From Alkaliphilus metalliredigens QYMF (GTDB lineage: Bacteria > Bacillota > Clostridia > Peptostreptococcales > Natronincolaceae), in NCBI RefSeq assembly GCF_000016985.1, contig NC_009633.1, forward strand, positions 1,116,001-1,180,000: a DNA stretch of 64,000 nt, in the 5' to 3' direction. This document shows positions 52,668 through 62,124 of the stretch, in pieces (position 1 is the stretch's first letter; the number at the start of each line of letters is the position of its first letter). The position numbers were made by a program, and so were the translations under genes. Below the pieces are notes generated by a model that ran no database searches, was not told the origin of the DNA, and saw only the letters and a program-made list of their open reading frames with translations.

Positions 52668-53603
52668 ATGAGGTTGCTTAATTACATAGTAAAACGCTTG
52701 TTACAATTAATTCCCATTATGCTGGGGGTAAGCTTTTTAACCTTTGGATTAATGCATATATCTCCTAGTGATCCAGCTACCATGAAGTTATCGGCACAGG
52801 GGATCGCTGTTTCACAGGAAATAATAGAAAAAACAAGAATAGATATGGGATTAGATAAACCATTTATTGTACAGTACTTGATTTGGCTCAAAAATTTTTT
52901 GTTAGGGGATATGGGAAAATCTTATGTCGATCATTTACCAGTCATAGAAAAATTGATGAAGGCTATGCCATCAACGATTCTTCTATCAGCTAGTGCTATG
53001 ACTGTTACCTTGGCAATTTCTATTCCTCTGGGGATCATTGCCGCAGCTAGACAGAATAAGCTATCGGACTATATCATACGGTGTATTACTTTTATTGGCA
53101 TATCGACACCCAATTTTTTGCTATCATTATTCTTAATTTATTTTTTTGCTTTGCGTTTAAACTGGATTTCAGTCTTGCCTCAAGAAACCATGACAGGGTT
53201 GATTCTTCCGACTGCTACCCTGTCCATAGCCATGGCATCTAAATATATTCGACAGGTTAGGGCAGTTGTATTGGAGGAATTAAAAAAAGATTACGTGATG
53301 GGGGCTCAATCTAGAGGCGTTAAAGGTACGGTTATTTTATATAAAAATGTGTTACATAACTCCATGATTACAATCGTAACATTAATAGGATTATCAATTG
53401 GTTCCTTACTTGGTGGAACGGTTGTAGTAGAAACCATATTTCAGTTGCCAGGGCTGGGAAAATTGGCAATAGATGCAATTGGAGTTAGAGATTATCCAGT
53501 TGTGCAGGGTTTTGTTGTTTGGATGGCACTGATTTATGTGATGGTGAATTTAATCACAGATATATCATACTGGCTATTAGATCCCAGGACCTATAGCAGT
53601 TAG
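52668..53603 (+). CDS. Nickel/peptide-type ABC transporter permease 1 (NikB/OppB-like)
   Basis: The 311-residue permease has six transmembrane segments and the DppB/NikB N-terminal motif YIVKRLLQLIPIMLGVSFLTFGLMHISPSDP. The cytoplasmic EAA-type loop reads YVMGAQSRGVKGTVILYKNVLHNS. It pairs with the next permease to form the channel. ATG 52668 is only a few bases after AGGAGG; TTG 52674 is an alternative. It is the first gene of a seven-gene run to about 60.3 kb. Confidence 0.92.
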   Translation: MRLLNYIVKRLLQLIPIMLGVSFLTFGLMHISPSDPATMKLSAQGIAVSQEIIEKTRIDMGLDKPFIVQYLIWLKNFLLGDMGKSYVDHLPVIEKLMKAMPSTILLSASAMTVTLAISIPLGIIAAARQNKLSDYIIRCITFIGISTPNFLLSLFLIYFFALRLNWISVLPQETMTGLILPTATLSIAMASKYIRQVRAVVLEELKKDYVMGAQSRGVKGTVILYKNVLHNSMITIVTLIGLSIGSLLGGTVVVETIFQLPGLGKLAIDAIGVRDYPVVQGFVVWMALIYVMVNLITDISYWLLDPRTYSS

Positions 53604-53613
53604 GAGGGAATAG

Positions 53614-54507
53614 ATGCATATAACAGAAAATATGAATGCCTTATGGCTGAGGAAGAGGAAAGCCAAGCTAAATCCAGTGGCTATCAGGTTTTATATATTA
53701 TTAGGGCTTGCTATCATTATGGTTTTAATCAGTTTGCTGGCACCCTATATTACACCTAATGATCCATATGCAACAGATATAAAGTTTAGGAGACTTCCTC
53801 CCTCGGAGCATTTTCTCTTTGGAACAGATGGTCATGGCAGGTGTATTCTTTCTAGGGTTTTGGTAGGAGCTAGAACCTCTATTTTTGCAGCTTTGTCATT
53901 GGTGGTCGGTACCTTTGTAGTGGGGACGATGATTGGGTGTTTTTCTGGATACTATGGCGGTGTCATTGATACTATTTTTATGAGATTGGCGGATATTTTG
54001 CTAGCCTTTCCAGATATTATTTTGGCCATTGCTGTGGCTGGGATTTTGGGTGGAGGATTAACAAACGCCATGCTGGCTTTAGCTCTGACTGGGTGGACTC
54101 AATATGCACGACTAGCAAGAAGCAATGTATTAGCCATTCGAGAAGAGACCTTTGTACAAGCCTCAAGGCTAGGTGGAAATAGTAACATGAGAATTATATT
54201 TCGACATATACTGCCAAACATAATGGGCCCCCTAGTGGTAACGGCTTCTTTGCAAATTGGGGGTATGATGATGGGGATTGCTGGCCTTTCATTTTTGGGA
54301 TTAGGTGTTCAGGTACCCCAAGCAGAGTGGGGGTCAATGATAAGCGAAGGAAGAAGTTATTTGCAAATCGCCCCATGGACAGTCCTTTACCCAGGTGTGG
54401 TGATGATGATGACCATTATATTGTTTAATCTTTTGGGAGATGCCCTACGGGATTTATTAGACCCAAAAGGACAAGGAGAAATATTTAATAAAAATCAAGA
54501 TAGATGA
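53614..54507 (+). CDS. Nickel/peptide-type ABC transporter permease 2 (NikC/OppC-like)
   Basis: The 297-residue permease has an N-terminal cytoplasmic tail, six transmembrane segments and motifs ISLLAPYITPNDPYATD, FGTDGHGRCILSRVLVGARTS and the EAA loop EETFVQASRLGGNSNMRIIFRHILPN. These are shared by nickel, dipeptide and oligopeptide systems, so the ligand is not settled. It starts 10 bases after the first permease. Confidence 0.93.
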   Translation: MHITENMNALWLRKRKAKLNPVAIRFYILLGLAIIMVLISLLAPYITPNDPYATDIKFRRLPPSEHFLFGTDGHGRCILSRVLVGARTSIFAALSLVVGTFVVGTMIGCFSGYYGGVIDTIFMRLADILLAFPDIILAIAVAGILGGGLTNAMLALALTGWTQYARLARSNVLAIREETFVQASRLGGNSNMRIIFRHILPNIMGPLVVTASLQIGGMMMGIAGLSFLGLGVQVPQAEWGSMISEGRSYLQIAPWTVLYPGVVMMMTIILFNLLGDALRDLLDPKGQGEIFNKNQDR

Positions 54508-54518
54508 GGAGAATGAAA

Positions 54519-56075
54519 ATGAAGAAGAAATTAGTCGTGTTATTGGTATGTATGTTTTTAGCCTCTCTGCTGACAGCCTGCATAGGAGGAAATGAAACCC
54601 AGGGAACAACTACAGATGGCAACAATGGACAAGAATCTTCAACTGAAGAAAAGATTTTGACTTTTGGTAGTACAGAATCAACAACATCCCTAGATCCCCA
54701 TATGGATTGGAATGGTTGGTATGGTGTTAGGTATGGTATAACTGAAACCTTATTTAAATTAAATGACTCCTTAGTACCTGAACCATGGTTAGCGGAAAGC
54801 TATGAGAATATTGACGGGCTAACATGGAAGATCATCTTAAAGGACAATGTTTTTTTCACAAATGGCGAAGCTGTCACTGCCCATAAAGTAGTGGAAAATA
54901 TGCAACGTTTTGGTGAGGTCAACTATCGTGCTGCTGTTTTTGCAACAGCAAGCTATACAGTAGAAGATGATTTAACAATACTGATTAAAACAGAAGCACC
55001 CTATGCTACTTTAATCAACGATCTTTCTGATCCCTATGCATCCATTATTGATTTGGCCACAACAGAGGATAGAGAAACACATCCTATTGGAACAGGACCC
55101 TATATATCTGTTGAATTTTTGCCTGACGAATCTGTTACTTTGGAAAAAAATCAAAGTTATTGGGATGGAACACCTAAGTTGGACAAAGTATATGTGAAAA
55201 AGATTTCTGACATGGATACATTAGCCATGGCATTACAATCTGGTGAAATTGACGTTGCTCATAATATTACATCGGATACCGTAGAATTATTTAAAGACAC
55301 ATCAAAATATACAGTGTCCCAGGTGGAGACTTCTCGTGCGTACATGCTCTATTACAATTTAGAGACACTTCCAGATGAAGCGGTTCGAAAAGCGATTTCA
55401 ATGGCAATTGATAAAGAGTCTATCTGCACATATTTATTAAATAATTCAGCAACCCCTGCGGTAGGCGCCTTCCCTGATCGTATGGTCTATGGTGGAAGTA
55501 ATCTTAAGGGTGTGGCATATGACTCTGAAGGTGCAAAAGCAATATTAGAACAAGCTGGTTATAGAGATTTAAATGGAGATGGGATCAGGGAAAAGGATGG
55601 AGAACCTCTTTCAATTAATCTAGTTCTCTATAGAAGATTATCACAAGAGGATATTGCTACTGAAATGCAATCTGCATTAAAGCAAATAGGGATAGATGTT
55701 AATGTGACGGTATTTGATAATACAGAGTATTTCAAAACAGGAGAATTTGATATTGGAATGTATTGTATCGTAACGAGTCCAACAGGTGATTCGGATGCAT
55801 TTTTAAATATGACAATGAGAACTGGAATGGATAATAATTTTGGAGGATATAGTCATTCCAAAGTAGATGATTTACTGGAACAATTACAACAAGAATACGA
55901 TCCAGATAAACGGGCAGAATTGACTATTGAAATTCAACAGCTGGTTTTAGATGATTACGCTTATGATTTTATTGGATTTAATAATATGACGATGATTATG
56001 AAAAAGAATGTAACGGGATTTAAAGCACATCCTACAGATTATTACCAATTAAACGTAAATTCCGATATTCAATAA
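54519..56075 (+). CDS. Nickel/peptide-type ABC transporter substrate-binding lipoprotein
   Basis: This SBP_bac_5 protein of about 518 residues is a lipoprotein: a signal peptide and lipobox LTAC with Cys21 (counting from ATG 54519, seven bases after AGGAG; ATG 54504 is also in frame). The mature part has TTSLDPHMDWNGWYGVRYGI, EPWLAESYE, LTWKIILKDNVFFTNGE and HPIGTGPYI, closest in feel to NikA-type nickel-binding proteins of Clostridia. The ligand may be a metal chelate or a peptide. Confidence 0.9.
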   Translation: MKKKLVVLLVCMFLASLLTACIGGNETQGTTTDGNNGQESSTEEKILTFGSTESTTSLDPHMDWNGWYGVRYGITETLFKLNDSLVPEPWLAESYENIDGLTWKIILKDNVFFTNGEAVTAHKVVENMQRFGEVNYRAAVFATASYTVEDDLTILIKTEAPYATLINDLSDPYASIIDLATTEDRETHPIGTGPYISVEFLPDESVTLEKNQSYWDGTPKLDKVYVKKISDMDTLAMALQSGEIDVAHNITSDTVELFKDTSKYTVSQVETSRAYMLYYNLETLPDEAVRKAISMAIDKESICTYLLNNSATPAVGAFPDRMVYGGSNLKGVAYDSEGAKAILEQAGYRDLNGDGIREKDGEPLSINLVLYRRLSQEDIATEMQSALKQIGIDVNVTVFDNTEYFKTGEFDIGMYCIVTSPTGDSDAFLNMTMRTGMDNNFGGYSHSKVDDLLEQLQQEYDPDKRAELTIEIQQLVLDDYAYDFIGFNNMTMIMKKNVTGFKAHPTDYYQLNVNSDIQ

Positions 56076-56112
56076 TAGCTTGTATGTTTTATTGAAAATC
56101 CTTCAGGGGGAA

Positions 56113-57102
56113 ATGGCATTGGAAAGTTTATTGCAAATTAAGGATTTAACTGTGGGTTATGGAAACATAGAGATTGTAAAGGATATAAATTTTACCCTTA
56201 AGAGGGGAGAAATATTAGGAATCGTTGGAGAAAGCGGATGTGGTAAAAGTACCCTTCTTAAAGCGATCATGCAGCTTTCTGGCACGGGTGTGGTGACGAA
56301 AAAAGGAAGTATACTATTCGAGGGAACAGACATGTTATCCATTTCAAAGGAAGAATTAAGACGAATTAGAGGAAATAGACTAGGAGTTGTTTTTCAAAAT
56401 CCTGGTGGATCATTGAATCCTTTACGTAAAATAAAGCATCAGTTTATAGAGACAATGCAAAGTCATCGAAAGATCAATAAGAAGGAGGCATATAAAAGTA
56501 TATTAAATATACTTAGTAGGCTGGATTTGGAGGATGGAGAACGGATTTTAAATAGTTTTCCATTTGAATTGAGTGGGGGGATGAATCAGAGGGTGGCCAT
56601 TGCTTTGGCCATGATTATGGAACCGGAATTGATTTTGGCAGATGAACCCACCAGTGCATTGGATGTTACGGTACAGGTACAAGTAGTAGAGGAATTACTA
56701 AAACTGCGGGAACGGTTCTTTACTTCAATCATAATGATTACCCACAATATGGGTGTTGTTGCAAAAATAGCAGACAAAATCGGTGTCATGTATGCAGGAG
56801 AGATGGTGGAATATGGAGAGAAAAATCAAATTTTGGAGACTCCAATACACCCCTATACCAAGGCATTGCTTGCTGCCATTCCCAAAATTGATGGGAAGAT
56901 GCCTCAAGGACTTCCAGGAAGACCTTTTGTTTTTGGAGAATCACATAAAGGCTGTCGTTTTCTATCAAGATGCAATTGTTTTTCGAAGGAATGTCAAGAA
57001 AAAACAAATCATGTAAGCTTTGTTGAAAAAGAGCACTGGTCAACCTGTATAAAACTAGATGGAGTGAAGTCATATGGATATTCCAGTATTAGAAGTTCGT
57101 AA
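56113..57102 (+). CDS. ABC transporter ATPase 1 (NikD/OppD-like)
   Basis: This ATPase of about 329 residues has Walker A GESGCGKST, the signature LSGGMNQRVAIALA and Walker B LILADEPTSALD. The C-terminal oligopeptide/dipeptide extension includes Cys residues (CRFLSRCNCFSKECQEK) that bind a 4Fe-4S cluster or zinc in some Opp/Dpp ATPases. ATG 56113 is very close to AGGGGG and TTG 56119 is possible; the frame extends back to 56080. It overlaps the second ATPase by 29 bases. Confidence 0.93.
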   Translation: MALESLLQIKDLTVGYGNIEIVKDINFTLKRGEILGIVGESGCGKSTLLKAIMQLSGTGVVTKKGSILFEGTDMLSISKEELRRIRGNRLGVVFQNPGGSLNPLRKIKHQFIETMQSHRKINKKEAYKSILNILSRLDLEDGERILNSFPFELSGGMNQRVAIALAMIMEPELILADEPTSALDVTVQVQVVEELLKLRERFFTSIIMITHNMGVVAKIADKIGVMYAGEMVEYGEKNQILETPIHPYTKALLAAIPKIDGKMPQGLPGRPFVFGESHKGCRFLSRCNCFSKECQEKTNHVSFVEKEHWSTCIKLDGVKSYGYSSIRSS

Positions 57103-57868
57103 TATAAAGAAAACATTCAAAAAAGGGAAATATACAGTAACTGCAGTAGATGGTATTAGTTTTAAAATGATGCCAGGTGAGGTACTTGGTCTTGTTGGGG
57201 AAAGTGGCAGTGGCAAAAGCACAATAGCAAAGTTAATCACCCATTTACAGTCTATAGATGAGGGGCAAATCATTTTCAATGGAGAAGATATTTCCCATGT
57301 AAGCAGAAAGAAAATGATAAGTATTTATAAAGAGATGCAGATGGTTTTTCAAGATCCAGTGGGTTCCTTTGATCCTCGTATGAAAATTGGAGATTCCATA
57401 AGGGAAGTATTATGTCGTCTCTGCTATAGTCAGGGAAAACTTGATAAAATAAAAGTAGAAGAAGTTGTGGAAACCCTATTAAATCAAGTGGGTCTTAAGC
57501 CTGAATATGCAGAAAGATATCCCTATGAATTAAGTGGAGGCCAATGTCAAAGAGCTGCCATAGCCAGGGCAATTGCAGTACACCCTAAATTACTCATCTG
57601 TGATGAAGTCACCAGTGCATTGGATGTTTCAGCACAGGCACAGATCGTGGAACTCCTTATTTCTTTAGGAAAACAGCTGGATATGGCAATTTTATTTATA
57701 TCCCATGATTTATCACTTGTCAGCTGTATTTGTGACAAAGTCTGTGTACTATATAAAGGAGAACAAGTTGAATATCGAGAGACAAAGAAAGTAATCAGAA
57801 CCCCAGATCATCCCTACACAAAAAAACTATTATCCTCTGCTTTGTATATGGATAAGATGAATGTATGA
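57074..57868 (+). CDS. ABC transporter ATPase 2 (NikE/OppF-like)
   Basis: The 264-residue ATPase has Walker A GESGSGKST, the QMVFQDPVGSFDPRM Q-loop, the signature LSGGQCQRAAIARA and Walker B LLICDEVTSALD, where the usual Pro after Glu is Val. It lacks the long C-terminal extension of OppF, as in NikE. It overlaps the MATE gene by eight bases, coupling import to that exporter. Confidence 0.93.
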   Translation: MDIPVLEVRNIKKTFKKGKYTVTAVDGISFKMMPGEVLGLVGESGSGKSTIAKLITHLQSIDEGQIIFNGEDISHVSRKKMISIYKEMQMVFQDPVGSFDPRMKIGDSIREVLCRLCYSQGKLDKIKVEEVVETLLNQVGLKPEYAERYPYELSGGQCQRAAIARAIAVHPKLLICDEVTSALDVSAQAQIVELLISLGKQLDMAILFISHDLSLVSCICDKVCVLYKGEQVEYRETKKVIRTPDHPYTKKLLSSALYMDKMNV

Positions 57869-59279
57869 ATCCATGATAAATAAAATCAAATATTTCTTAA
57901 GAGTAAAACATTTAATAGGAGATGAAGAGATACAGGGGACACTACCATCTAGTAAGTTTGCATATCAATTGTATAACTCATTTGCTTGGCCTGCTGCTGT
58001 AGAGGGGTGGTTTATCTATCTGATTTCTTCAATCGATTTGATTATGATAGGTTCATTAGGGGCTGATGCAATTGCTGCCACAGGTATTATCGGTCAGCCG
58101 CGTATGATTTTTTTGTCCGCAAGTCGATCACTTGGCGTATCGGTGACTGCTTTGGTAGCTCGAAGAAAAGGAGAAGGCAATATCATTGATTTAAATAAAT
58201 GTTTAAAGCAATCCCTATTGTTCATTTTTCTATTTTCAATTGTTTCCCTGCTTCTTTCTTTTAAATATATTGAAGATATTCTTTACTTTGCAGGAGCACA
58301 GATGGAGTATATAGCTATGGCTACAGACTATGCAAGAATTGTTGTTATAGCTGCTTGTTTTACAGCTATGGCGGTAGTTGTAAATTCTGCGCATATTGGC
58401 GTGGGAAATACAAAAATTGTCCTGTGGTCTAACATAACAGGCAACTTGGTGAATATCCTTTTCAATTTTTTCTTAATCTATGGTATTGGATTTTTTCCTA
58501 GATTAGGAATTGTAGGAGCTGGTATTTCAACATTATTTGGGAGTATAACCACTTTTCTGATTACAATCATATCTGTATGTAATAGAAGAAATGAATTATC
58601 AATTTTGGGAAAAAAAGGGTGGATTTTTGAAAAAAAGACAATGGAACCATTGACAATAATTGGAAGTAATGTTTTTGCAGAAAATATTTTTGAGCGGATC
58701 GGTATGTTCTTATATTCAAAAATGGTAGCGGAACTTGGAACAATTGCCTTTGCAACCCATCATATCTGTATGAATCTTTGTGATATGTTTTATTGTTTTG
58801 GACAAGGTATGAGCAAAGCTAGCTCTGCTTTGGCAGGACAAAAGCTTGGAGAAAAGCGAAAGGATCTAGCAATCATATATGGGAAAATAGGTCAAAGGCT
58901 AGGGCTAATGGCATCATCTATTGCATTTTTAATATTTTTCATGGGCAGGAAATGGTTAATGATGCTGTACTCTAGGGATCCCCAAGTGATTGCCTTAGGT
59001 GCCAATATCCTTATCATTATAGCGATATGCAGTTTTGTTCAGACACAGGGATTAATTTATTCTGGTGTATTAAGGGGGGCTGGAGATACCCGTTATGTTG
59101 CCATATATTCATTAATTATCATAGCAATTCTTAGACCCATTCAAACTTGGATTCTATGCTTTCCTTTAGGCCTGGGACTATATGGAGCATGGATTGCATT
59201 AATTACTGATCAGACACTACGTATGTTTTTCGCTTCAAAGCGTTTTTATAGTAAAAAATGGATGGGTGTTAATCTATAG
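57861..59279 (+). CDS. MATE-family transporter encoded in the ABC operon
   Basis: The 472-residue protein has 12 transmembrane segments in two MatE repeats, with SIDLIMIGSLGADAIAATGIIGQPRM in the first and HICMNLCDMFYCFGQGMSKASSALAGQKLG in the second. Its start overlaps the ATPase stop by eight bases, so it is translated with the importer. An exporter inside an import operon suggests efflux of a related compound, for example a chelator. Substrate unknown. Confidence 0.9.
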   Translation: MYESMINKIKYFLRVKHLIGDEEIQGTLPSSKFAYQLYNSFAWPAAVEGWFIYLISSIDLIMIGSLGADAIAATGIIGQPRMIFLSASRSLGVSVTALVARRKGEGNIIDLNKCLKQSLLFIFLFSIVSLLLSFKYIEDILYFAGAQMEYIAMATDYARIVVIAACFTAMAVVVNSAHIGVGNTKIVLWSNITGNLVNILFNFFLIYGIGFFPRLGIVGAGISTLFGSITTFLITIISVCNRRNELSILGKKGWIFEKKTMEPLTIIGSNVFAENIFERIGMFLYSKMVAELGTIAFATHHICMNLCDMFYCFGQGMSKASSALAGQKLGEKRKDLAIIYGKIGQRLGLMASSIAFLIFFMGRKWLMMLYSRDPQVIALGANILIIIAICSFVQTQGLIYSGVLRGAGDTRYVAIYSLIIIAILRPIQTWILCFPLGLGLYGAWIALITDQTLRMFFASKRFYSKKWMGVNL

Positions 59280-59357
59280 AAGATGGTGTCAGGAAATGAT
59301 GACTTAAGTTAATACCTAGGATTAAAAATGATAATAAAATAAAGGGAGTTGAAGGAT

Positions 59358-60305
59358 ATGACATTAAAAGTGGGGGCGCTAAGTGCTGAAAAGGGAGAGA
59401 AAACACAGGGTTTTGTAAGGGTAATGGATACAAATACAATGATTCCAGTAACACTAATAAATGGCAGTGAAGAAGGAAAAACAATCTTGATTACTGGAGG
59501 GGTTCATAGTTGTGAATATCCAGGTATTCAAACGGCAATAGAACTGGCAAAGGAAATTCAACCACAAGATATTAAGGGTCGTTTAATGATATGCCATCCA
59601 TTGAATAAAAGTGGATTTGAAGCTAGAAGGCCAGGTATTGTTCCAGAAGATGAAAAAAATCTAAATAGAGTATTCCCTGGAGATCAGGAGGGCACATTGA
59701 CCGATAAAATTGCCTACACCTTGGTTACTGAATTCCAAAAACAGGCGGATTTTTATATTGATATGCATGGTGGTGAAATGTATGAACAGTTAACACCCTA
59801 TGTATACTATGTAGGCAATTCTACACCAGAAGCATGCGAAAGAGCCAGAAATGCTGCAAGTGTAATTGATTGTAAATACATGGTGAGATCTCAGGCTACA
59901 ACAGGAGCCTATAACTATGCTGGACTACAGGGAATCCCTAGCATATTGATGGAGCGGGGTTGTAATGGTATATGGGATCAAGAGACAGTAAATCTCTATA
60001 AAAAAGATGTTTATAATATTTTGATACACTTAGGTTTAATGAAGGGTACGATGACAGAAACCCAATACAAACCAGAGGATTTAGTGGATTTAATCTACCT
60101 AAATTCTAAGGTTGCAGGGTGCTGGTATCCAAGTGTTAATGCAGGGGATGCAGTGAAAAAAGGGGAAAAGCTAGGAGAAGTCAGGGACTATTTTAGTAAT
60201 CCACTTGCTACATATTATGCAGAATACGATGGCATTATTTTATATAGAACCAGTACTTTGTGGGTAGATAAAGATGGTGGAATTGTTTGCTACGGGAAGT
60301 TTTAA
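59358..60305 (+). CDS. M14-type deacylase (succinylglutamate desuccinylase/aspartoacylase family)
   Basis: The 315-residue protein starts at ATG 59358 after AGGGAG (TTG 59349 also in frame). It has the zinc ligands His50 and Glu53 (GGVHSCEYPG) and His137 (YIDMHGG), and an Arg pair in NLNRVFPG, the AstE/AspA pattern. Such enzymes cut the amide of N-acyl amino acids. It ends the ABC/MATE operon about 80 bases before a terminator, suggesting it processes the imported molecule. Confidence 0.88.
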   Translation: MTLKVGALSAEKGEKTQGFVRVMDTNTMIPVTLINGSEEGKTILITGGVHSCEYPGIQTAIELAKEIQPQDIKGRLMICHPLNKSGFEARRPGIVPEDEKNLNRVFPGDQEGTLTDKIAYTLVTEFQKQADFYIDMHGGEMYEQLTPYVYYVGNSTPEACERARNAASVIDCKYMVRSQATTGAYNYAGLQGIPSILMERGCNGIWDQETVNLYKKDVYNILIHLGLMKGTMTETQYKPEDLVDLIYLNSKVAGCWYPSVNAGDAVKKGEKLGEVRDYFSNPLATYYAEYDGIILYRTSTLWVDKDGGIVCYGKF

Positions 60306-60383
60306 AGTTTAGGTATTTCTTCAAATCATATAGCAACGATTAAAAAGCTGCAAGAGATTCAAATAGACCAAATAAATGTAGTC

Positions 60384-60422
60384 AAAGTCATCCTTTAAAT
60401 CTTCCAAAGGATGACTTTTTTA
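60384..60422 (+). terminator. Terminator of the ABC/MATE/deacylase operon
   Basis: AAAGTCATCCTTT and AAAGGATGACTTT form a perfect 13-bp stem with a short loop and T tail. Confidence 0.9.
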
Positions 60423-60440
60423 TTCACTGAGAGAGATGCT

Positions 60441-60456
60441 TGTGACAGTAGTCACA
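60441..60456. promoter_or_regulatory. CRP-type palindrome upstream of the CGGC gene
   Basis: TGTGAC-AGTA-GTCACA keeps both halves of the classical CRP consensus. A -10-like TATGTT at 60478 would place it at about -41.5, a class II activation position. The Crp/Fnr-family gene at 61441 is the obvious candidate binder. Confidence 0.55.
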
Positions 60457-60578
60457 TATTAAAAAACATAAAAATGGTATGTTATAGATAGCAAAATGAT
60501 GAGAATAACCATAGTAGATAATATTTAATCATTAATTATATAAGTTAAGTTCCGTTTTAATATGGAAGGGAGGTCAAA

Positions 60579-60932
60579 ATGAAAATTGCTATTTTAGTAA
60601 ATGAATCCACAATGGATCGTTGCACTGGGAAGGGTTGTTTTAATGCTTTTTATCAGCAGATTGATGCCTTCAAAAGTTACAGTCCTGAAGTGGAACTCCT
60701 GGGATTTACCCATGTCGGTGGAGATTTGGAGCACAAAATTGAAAAAATGATCAATAACGGGGTGGATGTGGTACATCTTTCTTCCTGCCTCAGAGCAAAG
60801 TATCCAGAATACCAGCACTTGGCCCATAGGCTTGCTGAGCATTTCAAAGTTGTGGGCTACACACATGGTTCAGAAAAAGGTAAGAGTCGGGATTCAATTT
60901 CTTTGGATAAAAAACAACGAAAAGTAATCTAG
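60579..60932 (+). CDS. CGGC-domain protein
   Basis: The 117-residue protein opens with the CGGC-domain pattern: a KIAILVNESTMDRCTGKGCFNAF segment with two cysteines, a middle strand LLGFTHVGGD and a later HLSSCLR Cys. These domains are small putative metal-binding modules of anaerobes, without a known reaction. GGGAGG precedes the ATG. The cupin gene follows 71 bases later. Confidence 0.8.
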   Translation: MKIAILVNESTMDRCTGKGCFNAFYQQIDAFKSYSPEVELLGFTHVGGDLEHKIEKMINNGVDVVHLSSCLRAKYPEYQHLAHRLAEHFKVVGYTHGSEKGKSRDSISLDKKQRKVI

Positions 60933-61003
60933 GATACAGAAGCGGTATAAAGAAAATGATAGTATGATGATGAAATTAATTAAAATAATGAGGAGGATTT
61001 ACA

Positions 61004-61342
61004 ATGGAGCAATTCATCAAAAACATAGAACTTTCAAAAGTATTAGATCTGGAGTCATTGGTTACATATCAAGAAGGACAAGTCATTAGTAGAACTTTAG
61101 CACAAGGAAAAAACTTGAGCTTAACCTTATTTGCATTTGATAAGGGAGAAGAGATCAGTTCCCACTCTTCTAGCGGAGATGCAATGGTCTATTTACTTGA
61201 TGGTGAGGCGGATATAACAATAGGAGAAGATGTTTTTAATGTAAAGAAAGGTGAAACGATTGTGATGCCCGCAGGTATATCACATGCATTATTGGCTAAA
61301 GAACAATTTAAAATGCTTTTAGTAGTGGTATTTAAGCCATAG
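61004..61342 (+). CDS. Single-domain cupin protein
   Basis: The 112-residue beta-barrel protein has both cupin motifs: GEEISSHSSSGDAMVYLLDGEADITIG and MPAGISHALLAKEQFKMLLV. His residues at the two usual metal positions are partly retained. Small cupins of this type are often sensors or enzymes on small ligands; none can be assigned. AGGAGG precedes the ATG. It shares a terminator with the convergent Crp/Fnr gene. Confidence 0.88.
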   Translation: MEQFIKNIELSKVLDLESLVTYQEGQVISRTLAQGKNLSLTLFAFDKGEEISSHSSSGDAMVYLLDGEADITIGEDVFNVKKGETIVMPAGISHALLAKEQFKMLLVVVFKP

Positions 61343-61376
61343 AGCTGTTAATAAGAGTAAAATTAAATAATATGTA

Positions 61377-61423
61377 AAAAAAACAGTCGCAATGATTTTA
61401 AATCAAATTGCGACTGTTTTTTA
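61377..61423. terminator. Bidirectional terminator between the cupin and Crp/Fnr genes
   Basis: AAAAACAGTCGCAAT and ATTGCGACTGTTTTT pair perfectly around a loop of about 13 bases. Confidence 0.9.
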
Positions 61424-61440
61424 TTTGCACTGTTTTTTAT

Positions 61441-62124
61441 TTAAACCGAACAAAGTTCCACAAGTCTTTCTAAGCTATGTATTGTGATGGTTCGATTTTG
61501 AAAAGAAATGAGTCCTGCTGTTTGCATGTTTTTAAGTTCCCTTGATAGGGTTGGTCTAGATACGTTGAGATGCTCAGCCAAGGACTTTTTAGAAAATTGT
61601 AGTCTAATTGTAAAGCTATTTTGTTTCTTCTGTTCCATTAATAAAAAAGAAGCAATTTTTGCAGAGACAGAACTTAAGGACAAGATCTCGATGGTTTTGT
61701 TGAGTGCCAAAACCCGATTGGACACAGATTTCAAAAACTTTGACATAATGATTTCATCCTGAGCGAACAATTTCAAAAGATCATTTTTGTTGATGAAAAA
61801 AATAATGCTATTTTCACAGGTAGAGATGGTGGAAGGATAGTACTGGATATTAGCAAATAAAGCTGCATCGGCAATTAGATCGTATTGAAATCTTCTGTTG
61901 ACTGTGATGGCTTTACCTGATGCAAATATCTTTTGAACATCTACGCTTCCCTCTAAAATAATGCCTAAATGGTGTATGGAGTGATGAGGGGAAAACACCA
62001 CTTCATTTTTTTGATAACATTTTACATGATAAGTGATGGTAGAGAATAGAGGTTCTATCTCGTCAGTGGAAAGATGGTCAAATAGGATGCATTTATTCAA
62101 ATATTTTAAACGACTATCCATCAT
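61441..62124 (-). CDS. Crp/Fnr-family transcriptional regulator
   Basis: The protein of about 227 residues starts at ATG 62124, just after GGGGG (a frame to 62136 is possible). A cyclic-nucleotide-binding-like domain covers about 10-125 and a winged helix about 145-225, with LAEHLNVSRPTLSRELKNMQTAGLISF as the recognition region. It has no FNR-type N-terminal cysteines, so it is not an oxygen-sensing FNR. The residue after the first Arg is Pro, not Glu as in E. coli CRP. It lies between the cupin and activase genes and may control either. Confidence 0.9.
   Translation of the reverse strand: MMDSRLKYLNKCILFDHLSTDEIEPLFSTITYHVKCYQKNEVVFSPHHSIHHLGIILEGSVDVQKIFASGKAITVNRRFQYDLIADAALFANIQYYPSTISTCENSIIFFINKNDLLKLFAQDEIIMSKFLKSVSNRVLALNKTIEILSLSSVSAKIASFLLMEQKKQNSFTIRLQFSKKSLAEHLNVSRPTLSRELKNMQTAGLISFQNRTITIHSLERLVELCSV

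Noticed and set aside
52668-60305. A complete opine-metallophore (staphylopine-like) locus
   Set aside because: An importer and exporter are present, but no nicotianamine-synthase-like or opine dehydrogenase gene is in the window, so only the weaker cycle idea is kept.
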